DNA from: Hybos culiciformis
Taxonomy: Eukaryota; Arthropoda; Insecta; Diptera; Hybotidae
DNA: 64,000 nt
Direction: 5' to 3'
NCBI GenBank assembly: GCA_964007475.1
Contig: OZ023273.1
Location: forward strand, 46,935,525-46,999,524
The first letter of the stretch is position 1; each line of letters starts with the position of its first letter. This document shows positions 12,223-24,200 of the stretch, one piece after another. Made by a program: the position numbers and the translations under genes. The notes beneath the pieces were generated by a model. It made no database searches. It saw only the letters and a program-made list of their open reading frames with translations, and was not told the origin of the DNA.

Positions 12223-15200
12223 ATTATTTTTTTTTCAATAGTAAATTTAAAAAGTTTTACTATGGTTAGTTATATTCAATAATTATTATTCTTGTTACAT
12301 TTCAAAAACATGGAAATCCTTTTAAATCAATAAAATTGGGTATTTTCATTAATCAAAAGTTTTTGAAACTAATTAAAAAATAATGTTATTTAAAAATTTA
12401 GGAAAAAAAAAAATTATATTTCTTCTAAATGAAAGGATTTTAGTGTGAAGCAAAATTGAAAGTAAACATTTTTATTTTTTATTCTTTTTAAAGAATTAAT
12501 AAATTTTTGAATGGTTAATTTACCAAGGGATATAACAGCAATAACATTAATTAGAAATTTAATGAAAGTCTATTTTCAATACCTATCTAAAAATTTAATA
12601 TTCCTTCGAAAGTGATGAAATAATTTATTCTTAACTCAAAACTTATGTAATATTATTATCAGTTACTTTTTAACAATGTCTTAATGTGCCTGTTTAGATT
12701 CTTACTAATGACCATTTCTAATTTAAATTATCTGATTTAATTGTATCTGTCTTCCTAATCGTATAAAAATTTAAGTTTATGGCTTTAACGATAAGAAACA
12801 TTTCATGACAAAAAAAAATTTGTTATTAAATTCTTTTATTGAAATTAAAATGTCAACATTGTTATAAAATCAATATAAACTATTTCAATTTCTGTGCACT
12901 AATTCACGGCACATTAAATACAATTGACATAAAAACTGTTTTATTAACGAACAAATAATTTACAATTTTAATTTTCCTGAACGTTTTTATTGATCGGAAA
13001 ATTTAAAAAATAAAACTTTTGACCAATTTTGACGTCATCCCACCAAACAAATTAGTTATTATACAGACTTCGTACTGGCAAACAAATGCACAATTTTACA
13101 GCATGTTTCGATTCACCTATTAATTTTTTTCAAACCTCCATCTGTTTAGGCTGTGCTGTGACGTAAGTCGACTTTAAATAATAACTTATTTAGACGTTGA
13201 TACGATAGCTATGTAGGTGTCAGACTGCGCATTTTGATTATGAGTTATAAATATTCCATTAAAATAGTACATTTTCTCGAGGGAAATAATGTATCATAAA
13301 GTTCATGAGCCCGTAACACATTAAGAAACCAAAACAATTTCATTATGCATATATTTACATACGTTACGTATGTATATGCTTTAAAAAAATTTAATATCTA
13401 AAAATTTTCTTCCTTGAAAACGTAGGACTAATATAAATTATATAAGAAAACATAGTAATAACTTTTTTTTTATTTTTCGTTCAATACTTCAGAAAAAAGA
13501 TATTTTTACTTTAGTTAATACTCATACATAAATAAATTTCTTCCCGCCAGCAAGAAATACAACATATAGTACATATAAAAACCAAATACTAGCATTAGAT
13601 ACAAATTAATTCTATGTTTAAGGATAAAAAAACATAAATTATTGTGTATTATAATTTTTTAGACAAATAATAAATTTTTGCATTAACATTCGGTTAATAA
13701 GGTTATCATGATGTAGCATATACAAGTATACAAATAAAAGCAGAAAAATTAAATATAGATTTTTATGATAATTTCCAAACAATGATGGAAGTGATAAACA
13801 ATATTTTGGCTGCGACCCATTTATAGTAATTTTAGGTGGTAGAAACTATGTGTATTTTGTGATATAAATGTTCGCTTCATTTAATCATTTAGAAATAATT
13901 TACACTATCTACCTGTAAATGTTTGCTAAATTCGTTTTGCAGAGCAATATTAAGAAAAAATTATTTTTAGTTTAAATGCACAAAGTATAAATATTTTTAA
14001 TCATGTTTAATGGTTAAAAAAAAAACATATAAGTATTAATTCAAGAAAAAAATTTTAAAAGAAAATGTTTACGATTTATTCGTGCAAAATTAAAAAGCAA
14101 GCATTTATTAAAATCGGATTTGCTAACGTTTAAATGGTAAAATTAAGCATTTGGCATCTATTTTAGTATTTAAATAGATTTAATCCATTTCATTTAATTG
14201 CTAGTATTTTTTATTTTGTTAATATATTAATTTGTTAGCTTATGAATTTGATGAATTAATTTATTTTTATTTAAATTTAATTGATATGGAATTGTTAACG
14301 GAAGTAAAATTGGTTATTATTATAATTTTATTAGTCAGCCAATATTAAAATATGTGATATTTTTGTGTTAAATTAAAATAATACTTTAACATTCTTTTTA
14401 TTACTAAGTATATCACTTGCAATCGAAATTAAGGTGAAAAAACTTTTTATTTGAGTTTAATTTGGATGTATTTGTTTTTCTATTATACAATAAAATATAA
14501 TTTAATAATATGAAGGGGAAAACCACAATAATAAAAATAATTGTACATAAAAGAGGCGAAACAAAATTATGATATGTACTTTGATTTATTTAAAAAAGAA
14601 ATCGATCCATAAATGTTTTCTGTAGAGGAACCAAATGGTCAGAAAGTTAGCAGATTTATATATAATAAATGTATATGTATATAGATTTGTGTTCATAAAA
14701 AAATTATTTGTTATTATTTTTGTTAACTTAATATTTTACATTTTTCGAGCCTGAGAAAATTGTAAGCTGAAAAGAACAATTTTTATGTTATAAAATTAAT
14801 TTTGGTTACAGAAACACAACAAAAGGTGCTGGTAAAAAAATTATTGAGTTTGAATTTGATTTTTTTTTATTATTAAATTAACCACAATTATTTATCTTAC
14901 CAAATATTTTTCTGCGGCATCAATACAAGAGCCACATTGAATAATTATTTTAAAAAAAAAAACGTCAATTGTTTAAAGTTTAAACTTTGTATTGATTTAT
15001 AAGGGATTTCTTCAATATCATTTTGTTTTTATCCATATACCTAAAAAAGTTCTACAAATTTGGAAATGCCAAAACAATATTCTTGATTTGAAATCATTAA
15101 CTACTGAAATAAAATATAATAATGATATTTAATTTGATTTAAAAACTTTCATGTACATCCAATTTTCTACCCAAAAAATAAATATATAATGGTTTTTTCC

Positions 15201-15571
15201 TGAAACTGAAAAAAGGATATGAAAAAACTTTTTACTGTGGGAGAATTAAAAATAAAAAATAAAAAAACAAACGATTTTTTATTGTGATAATCGATTTATT
15301 TATTGTTTTCTTCTTTTAAAATATACATTTTATTATGGTTAACAGAAATAAATATTGAACGCCATTTATCTTATCCGGCATTTAAAATGTTTTAACAAAT
15401 CAAGAGAATTTCTTATTTTTTTGTTTTGGCAAATAGTCACATGTACATGTCGTTGTCATGAAAACAAAATGAGGCATTATTGATTTAACTATTTTTGATA
15501 CGAAAACAAAATCCCGATATTCTAATCGAACACAAATGTATTGTGTAGCGTATGATGGATGATGCTCTAAA
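12223..15571. other. A+T-rich non-coding stretch with one candidate regulatory or exon patch
   Basis: No gene can be supported here. The only part that departs from background is 13020-13250. It is less A+T-rich and holds a perfect CRE palindrome TGACGTCA (13030-13037), a near match TGACGTAA (13159-13166), and an acceptor-like/donor-like pair bounding 13102-13162. Confidence 0.5.
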
Positions 15572-15900
15572 TCAGCGGTTCTTAAACTTGTCTGTACTGC
15601 GACCCCAAATTTTAAATTTTAAATTTTAAATCACGTACCCACAACCAGTGGCGGATCTAAGTATTTTGAGACCTGAAGCCAAAATGAAACCAAAATAGGC
15701 CTATTAACATATTCTAGTAAATTTTAGTAATTGTTCGTATGTTATGACCAAGTTTGTTTTATTTACTGTAAAATGTACTTTTGTTTTGAGTCCCCTTTTA
15801 CATCGGGGCCCTGAAGCTGCAGCTTCATTAGCGTATAGGTAGATCCGCCGCTGCCCACAACCTATATTTTTTTGAGAAATAATCGTTATTCAAGAAAAAA
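15572..15900. mobile_element. left end of a hAT-like element, interrupted by a second insertion
   Basis: The sequence starting at 15572, CAGCGGTTCTTAAACTTG, has the form of a common animal hAT terminal repeat, and the following bases resemble the GC-richer lead-in typical of those ends. A second hAT-type element (15646-15853) has inserted 74 bp inside it. I could not find the matching right terminus (expected to end ...AACCGCTG) within about 1 kb downstream. The host element is therefore probably truncated or badly decayed, and its right boundary is unknown; the end given is arbitrary. Confidence 0.5.
15646..15853. mobile_element. short hAT-type MITE nested in an older element
   Basis: This 208-bp element begins CAGTGGCGGATCTA and ends TAGATCCGCCGCTG, inverted repeats of 14 bp with one mismatch. 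It is flanked by the identical 8-bp duplication CCCACAAC (15638-15645 and 15854-15861). It contains no coding capacity and is a non-autonomous hAT derivative. Because it sits inside another hAT-like end, it is the younger of the two insertions. Confidence 0.9.
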
Positions 15901-17362
15901 ACTTTTAAATAACAAATACTATTTTATTTTCAGGTAATAAAAAAATTAATAACATTTTCTAGTAATACTAAATATTATAATAAATAAAAAATTAAAATAA
16001 AATAAACAACATTTTTTAATTATAACAAAATTATATTATTTGGTTATATTATTTGGTATTTAAATTAAATAAAACATTAAAAACGGAAACTAAAAACATG
16101 AGTATTAAATATACATTCGTTATAATATTATTCCTTTTTTTGAAGAAGAATAATAAAATAAAATATACTGTATACGAAAAATACATCTGAAAATTCCACA
16201 ACGAGAGAAAATAAAAAATTATATTCTATTCGAATCATTAAAAATTAAATTAAATATAAAATTTATATGCATTCAGTGCAGTGTCTTGGTATTCTTAATA
16301 ATTTCGAAATAAGTACGGAATAAAGTTTTGTTTAGAAGTTGTCCATCCGAGCCAATCATCAGATCTAAAGCATTACATATTTGTTCAATTATTTAGGTAG
16401 TTAAATTTCACTCACTTCTATCTGGGGAAGATTACATCTTATAGAAATTTTTGATTTCACTTTAATAATGAATAGACTAAACAAAGAATCAAAAGATAAC
16501 ATAACTTGACTTTATGTATATCATTCAAAAATAGAAAAAGTCAATTAACTTACTATATGTACCAATTTTTTATTATAACATGATTTGATCTTAACTGACT
16601 AAAGTATTTTTCTTATAGATTTTTAAGTAACATGAAATGTACCTATTCCTAACCAGCATTATGTTTATCATGGAGCTCGCCAGCGACCGTATATGGATAA
16701 GATTCAAATCATATTACATAAGTTGTATCAAATAATAAATACTAAAAAATCATTTGCTTCCTTAAGATTTGTTGATAAACTTGTTCAATTTCGGATAAAA
16801 CTATAAAGTGCAAAATATTTCAAACATTTAAAGAATTAAATTAATTTAAAGAGGTCCAATTGATATTTTCATCGAAATTTCAAAGAGGAAACATATTTTT
16901 TAATGTAGTATTTAAAAAAAAATGTTATTGCTAATTAATCTGATCTGAAGAGCCAAGAATATATTTTCAAAGTAATATTATATTAAATAATATTTAATGA
17001 TGATTATTGTTACAAAAGATTCCTTAACGTTTAAAAATGTAAAATATTGTCTCGGCGTTAAAAAATTTTTTCAATTAAATTTAATGAACATCTTGTTAAT
17101 ATTGACAGAATTTTAATTTCTTTAAGGAATTAATTAAATTAGTTTAATTGTTAACATTAGATTAGCTTGTCGTGGTGAACAAACAACATAAGTTAGCATT
17201 CGTATCATTGATTGGGAAAACTTAGAGCACATTGTTGAATAAGGAACAATATAGATATAGTAAAGAAATTATATATTATATTACGTTATATAAATCAATT
17301 ATAAGCTTATGAAAATATTGCAATAAAACTTTTCTTTGATTACGGTCTTTTAAAAAACATGC
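15862..17362. other. A+T-rich stretch, possibly remains of the 15572 element
   Basis: No gene is supported. Part of it may be the decayed interior of the hAT-like element that starts at 15572. A short ORF starting near 16671 has non-A+T codons for its first few residues but then returns to background. Confidence 0.4.
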
Positions 17363-17370
17363 TTTAAGAC

Positions 17371-18233
17371 CAGGGTTGGACTGGCCCACCGGGAGGCGAT
17401 AAATTAAAACTTTTTATTACTAATTATTTTAAAGATACAATGCAATCTGATTTAAATATATTTTGATTGGAAATATTTTGGGAAAGAATCGAAGTATAAT
17501 AGCTTCGAAAGTACGGTACTTAGTGCTAAACAATTAAACTTTGAAAATGCTATAAACAGGAAAATATATTAATTAAAAAAGAAACCTGAGTAAAAAAAAT
17601 ATTTGTTAATTGATTCGATGAGATTCCAACTCTCAAGTACTCTTTTGTGCTAAAATATATGAAATTTATGAGATTTCCGTGGCCTACAACTTATTTGACT
17701 TAGATTTAAATAATTTAAATATTGTTTTCAATTTCAAAATTTTAGTTTATAATCGTCATATTTGGAAAGAAAATCAAATACCTTTAGATTATTTATTCAA
17801 AAAGTGTTATTAAAATATAAAGCTCAAAACCCATATTGAAAATCAATTTAAAAAGATTTGATAAAAGTTTATATTTGAATAGTGTTAGTTGTGTTCCCAG
17901 AAACTTTAAAATTAAAAGGCAACATTTATTATATCATGGTTCATGGTTTACAAATACCTACTTAATTTAATTCTTTCCCAATATTCCAATTTACTTAACA
18001 ATAATTCTTAAAATTTTTCGTTCAGTTCCTATACTTTTTTTGATATAGTATTGAATTAAAAAAATTAGGGAACCTAGTGTTTATAGAAATGCGTATTTAT
18101 TTGGGCCTATATTCTAAATAAGCATTGCATTTTTTATATATATAAGTGGATAAGCAATGCATTTTTTTAAATATTGAAATGGGCCGGTAGTCCAAAACTT
18201 CCCGGTTTAATTTTTATAGCCAGTCCAACCCTG
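17371..18233. mobile_element. non-autonomous hAT-type transposon
   Basis: The 863-bp element starts CAGGGTTGGACTGGC and ends GCCAGTCCAACCCTG, a perfect 15-bp inverted repeat. It is flanked by the identical 8-bp duplication TTTAAGAC (17363-17370 and 18234-18241). A CCGGGAGG/CTTCCCGG pair lies just inside the two ends. The interior is A+T-rich with no recognisable transposase. The termini match those of the 171-bp element at 51216-51386, so both belong to one family and were probably mobilised by the same enzyme, which is not encoded in this window. Confidence 0.92.
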
Positions 18234-18241
18234 TTTAAGAC

Positions 18242-21200
18242 CCAATGTTTTTCAATGATTGTACAAATTTTATTACTAAAATAATTTAAATATTTGAAAT
18301 TGGAGAACCTTTTTTGAGACATTTAATTTTTCTTTAGAGCAAAGCAAATCGTTTGAAATATTTTTATAGAACGCAATAGGAAATTTTACATTTTAATATA
18401 GAATTTTTTTGGGTTAATAAATAAGCTTCTTTTTCCTATCTGAATAATTATTGATTGAGATTCTCTAATTTAAAAAGAGAGTTAATTATATTAGTATATA
18501 TATTTTATTATATATATATCGTTTACTTAACTATGTAACAAAAAAATGTTCATGTATTATGGCTAATATTTATTTTTTTATTAATAATATTATTGACTCC
18601 ATCAGAAAAAATATTAATAATTATAGTACCTAAGTGATTTTAAGTTAAACTTTTCGCTTCAAAGTCCCATTTTTTAATGATCGTAGGTGGTTCTCTCTTT
18701 ATTTATATTAATTTAAGAATATTGAACTAATTTTCATGTTTAAGACGTATTAAATTTTTTTCGATAACAACTTTGAAAAGTTTCATAGAAAATAATTTAC
18801 AGATTTTTATTTTCTACTAAAGAAAAACGCCTAAATAAAAAATAAAAAAATAAGAAAAATAAAATCCCTTTAGTTTTAAAATTATAATTTTTTTAAAGAT
18901 GAAGGATGGAATTTTTCAATTTATTATATATTAGGAAGAGTTTCTTTTCTGTCTGTATAACTATTTTTACATAAAATTGTACAGATTGTAAACTTTTATT
19001 TCTACTGTGAATACCAAAAACTTTTAAACTAAAGAAGAGTAATAAAAAAAACGCATTTACGGTATTAATTATGTCTCGTAAACTACTCTTATATAATCTT
19101 AATCTAATTTACAGAGGTGCGGTTTGAATTTGTTCTTTGAAATTATTTCAGCCAAATGAATACGATATAAGCCGAGATGTTTAATATATGATATGATAAG
19201 CCTACATAGATTCACAAAAATTAAAATTAACATATACTTATCATTGATGTTTTTGTTTTTGTAATATACTTTGACTTGGCTATGAAATAAAACTTAAATC
19301 AAAATCATAATATTTCTCTTTAAAACAAAACCAATTAAAGCTTGTTTATATTAAAAACTTTTAGAATCCGGAAAATATATGTAACTTTAAAAACAAAAAG
19401 AAAAAAAAATTTCAAAACAATAATTATTAACATTGCCAAAAACTATATTCTTATATTTTTAATCTTTTAAAAAAACCACCCTATAATATTTAATGAACTG
19501 AAAGTAAAAAAAAATCAATATTAAAAAGAAAAAAAAATACAATAAAGTAACATATTAAAAAGACGTTAAAAGGTTTAATAAAATCCAAAATATATATTTA
19601 ATTTTTCACTGAAAACATCCTTTTTTTAAGCTTTAAAAATATGTTTGTACATCAACATAAAACATAATATTGTATAAATTTATATAATATATATATGCAT
19701 ATAATTTATTCGTTGACATAAATTATTGATTAAAGATAATGTTCTTCTGCTTTTATGAATATTAATATAATGTATTATATTCGAGACAAAATGATGCGCT
19801 TCGTTATGCATTACAAATTACAATCACTAGAAAATAATGTTTTTTCAAATTAAAAAGGATTGCATAAAAATTCTGAAATAATATAGTTTTTTTGTGCATG
19901 TAATATATTATTTGATATGGTTTATTTTAATTCAACAACACTTAAATATTAAAACCAAAAATTAATAAAAACAATTTATTAAATCATCAGTATTAATTTT
20001 TAGAAGAAAAAAAGTGATTGTATTGTATAAAAATTTACATTAATCGAACAAAATCATTCCGGAAACTAAAATCCCATTTAATTTTCATATATTTTTAGTT
20101 AAAATTTATAAAATATATCATAAAACTAAAAACTGAAAAAAGGGATAATCCCGCAGCAGATAATCTCATAAACGACAACCACAAATATGACAATTTTGAA
20201 CCTTAAAATTAAAAAAAATATTCTGAAAATTCAAAAACTAAATCCTAAGTTTAAAATCTGAAATCTTTTTAATTTAAGCAAAATACATTAATACTTTAAA
20301 TTAAACCAAAGGAAATTCCTTTAATTTTCTTTGATTAAACTGAAGTAAATACTTCTGGAAAAAAATTAAAATCTTTTTGGAAACAAGTTATTTCGAGGTG
20401 AAGACAAAATTTCAAAAATATTTATAAAATTTTTCTTATGACAGTGTAAATGTTTCGGAATTTTATAATACAAAATTTTCATCATCTTACTGCATAATGG
20501 ATTTTTAGATTTAAACTTTAACACGAAATTCAAATCTACATCTCACTTACACATAAAATAATCTTATTTACCTAATTATCAAATTAAAATTAATGTTGAA
20601 ATTAATGAAAGCATGGTACAAAATAAAAGACAACAAATACATACTAGATTTTGATTTTGTTTAATATTATAATACTCTAATGGTCACCTCTATTCATACA
20701 TTCAAAACAAAAAAATATGTCGGCAAACTAAATAAATAAAAAAAATTAAATTTCCTGTTTAAAAATGTTAAGTTTTAATTAAAAGTTTATTCATTGAATT
20801 TTTCTATCTTTTTTCGTTAATCAATCACACTAGATACATATATAAATATTAACATCGTGTTTTTAGTTATACATATTAGAATTTTGTTGTCAAAGTACGT
20901 ATAAATTGAATTTTTTTTTATTGTTCTACACAACTTAATAGAAGTTGCTAAAACAATATTTAACATCGAAAAAGAAAAGTGCTTTACTTTCTGAATTTTT
21001 AAATAATGTTTTCAACGCGACATTTGCCTGGATGTTATCCAAAGAATTTTTCATCATTTGAAATATATTATTATTGTTCTCATAATTTATAACAGCAGGA
21101 CATAAAAGCGTAGTAAAAAAAAACTCAAAAACAATGCACGAGAACAGAAAATAATGTAAAAATGAAAATAAAAAAAAAAAGAAACTTTGAAGTATATTTT

Positions 21201-24200
21201 ACTTTAATTTAAAATCATTTTTACAGCAGCAGCGGTGGAAGCTCGGGGGGCTACTACTAATTTCAAATTTTATTTAAGAACATTTGTTTTGATGTTGACA
21301 TACGTTAGACACGTTATTTATTTTTTTTATTATTACAAACAATTTCTTTAGTGTAACGAACGAATTTACTCTTAAGAAATTATGGAGATTGGAAGTTTTC
21401 TTAAGAATTTATTTTTAAAATTTATTTGACTTTCAAAAAATTCTTTAATTTGAAATAATACCACATATGTAGTATGTACACATATTAAGATTCCAATACT
21501 GTGAATTTTATTTGCGTTGCCGTTGTTCATTAAACAAAAAAAATTACATAGTTTCGATGTATAATTTAATTATGAATAAAATCTTTTTTTAAGAATACAT
21601 AATGTATTGTAGATTGAAAAAATATTTCTAAAAGAAAAATATATTTTATATTCATAGTTCGTCACTGAATTACTGCAATTTGTACATTTTTTTTTTTAAT
21701 GGAACGAAGAATTTTTGGACAGTGTTTGCTTTGCTCTTCTTTAATATTAATATTTTGTGTACAAACAAAATAAACGTTATGAAAATTATACGAAAAAAAA
21801 AATTTATTGGTTGTAAACAATTTTATTTTTCAATAGAGTAAATTAGTTTCACGTAATGTACATAATGTTCGGCAGTTTTAAATTTTATTTCTAGAATAAA
21901 GTTTTCTTCCTAATTGTCTTCTAAACATAGGAATGATTAATATCGATTAAGCTGCCAGTACTTTGGTTTTAGTTTTTTTTTGTTAACATTAGAAATTTTT
22001 ACTATGAATATTAATTAAAATCGTGATAAAAATTTCGAGAAGAAACATTTTTGTTGAACAGATGAAATCATGAAACATATTTAATATGTTATATGTTCTT
22101 AATAAATAACCAAAAAAAATACAAAAATTTGAACGATTGGTTAACTATAACTGCCCATTGTTTCTCTGGAGAGAAAACAAATGTATAAACTAACATTGCT
22201 CGATAGTGTCCAATCTAGGAAATGCGAGGACTCTAACTTGTTCAGCAACATCTGTCAAAATGTGACAAAGTGTTGAAAATTCATTTGTCCAGTTCTAGCA
22301 AGATATAGAAACTATTTCAAACCTGAACCATACTCAAATTAACACAAAGCACTGAGATTTTTGAAACAACATTCCAGAGACTGTAATTGTCACAAGAAAA
22401 AAATATACTAAAAATATATTATAAACAAAATTTATGAACCAATACACAGAAATTACACAAAGTTTATTATATCTAAACTTAAATGGAATATGTCTTTGAT
22501 ATTCAAAAAAGAGACATTTACTTATTTCTTTAGGGAACCATATTAGTACATGACGTCTACAGAAAAATAAAACGATCTCAAACTCAATCTTAAAAATATT
22601 CTACAAATAAAATGCATTAAAACAAATATAATAGCTTTTATTCTAATTCATTTTCAATCATTTCGTTATTTATTGAGTCGTATACTATTTCATAAAATAA
22701 TAATTTAAGTTAAGTCATCTGCCATCACTTTTAAGGAATTAGATGATCCTTATAACACTTTTATACTTATACGCCACGGTTAAATTTTTGGTTTCTAGGT
22801 GTTTGCTCAAGTGAAACTTTTTTTTATTTTATTTATTTACCATTTATGTGTGTTCCGTATCTATGAACATACTAGAAAAGTAGAATTTTTTTAATGGATG
22901 AATAATAATAATTTATATTTAACATTTTCTATTCGAAGAATGTGTTAGAAAAAAATTATTTTTGGCAAAATACCAAGAACTAATTAATTTTATTTTACAA
23001 CCTTGGTGTGAAAGAATATATTTCATTTTTTTCATATAAGTTATAATAACACTAACTTATTATAAGTCAAAGTTTTTTAATATTTTATTCTACTTAAGCT
23101 TTTCATTTCAGTATTAGTTTTGATTTTTAGATTAAAATAAGCCAATTTTATTTCAAAAATTAAACAAACGAAACAAATTTCTAATATTTGTACAATATCA
23201 TAATATTCATAATAGTACATCTAACATACATTTGAAGTTAGAGCTAAAAGTTTTTCGCAAAGTTAAATCAACAAACCTAGTAGAGTCTTGTATAAATAAA
23301 AATCTTACATAAAATGACAGGGACTATAGAAATTTAATTTGAATTGATTAACATTGATAAAAAAACGTGAATGGAAATTATTTATTTTTAATATTAATGA
23401 ATGAAGGATAAAAAATTGTCAAAAAAGTGGAACGGAACAAATATCAATAAAATTTATTTAACAAATTCGCAACTAAACTTCAAATTTGAAACAATTTAAT
23501 TGTAGAGTGTCAATCTTTTTATTTTAAAAATTTTAATATGAATATCTACACACATATATCACCAAAAAAATTACGCATTAAAAAATCTCAGTATAATAAA
23601 ATCATCCAATGTATTAAGTTAATAAATTTTATTTTTACATATTATATGAACAAATAGCGAAATAAAATATGTGAAGATAAAAATAATTTTTTAATAAAAT
23701 TAAAAACTTTATGGACATACTCACAGGATTAAGCACTTATTTATTTTCTCGTAAAACAAGCTTTTCAAAATACAATTTTAAGCTTACAATGATTTATTTA
23801 TAAGACAAGTTATAAACTATATTATAAACTTATTCACTAGTTCCATTATTTTGCTATAATGTTATTATTCAAAAAGAATATTATAAATTAAATTATTTTA
23901 TAAGAATCTTTAAAAGAATTTTAAAATCCTTGATAAAAAAAACAAAAAAATAAGAAACAAAGAGAAAAGTGATGGTGTTTTGTTTCTTCACTGAAATTAA
24001 ATCTATTATACCTGGGATGCCCAAATAAACAATTTTTTTTTTTCAATAAATTTTATATTGCGGGAGGATAAAGTTCAGTACGTATTCAATATCAGAAAAA
24101 TATAAAATAACAAAATTAGCTGATGATAAAAAAAAAAAATTCTGATTAAATTAGGTTGCCTTTTTGTTTTATATGTATTTTGCCATCAAAATTTAATAAT

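Noticed and set aside
16671..16735. Small ORF starting MELASDRIWIRF
   Set aside because: Only about 21 codons, with no splice context or partner; it is probably chance or part of a decayed repeat.
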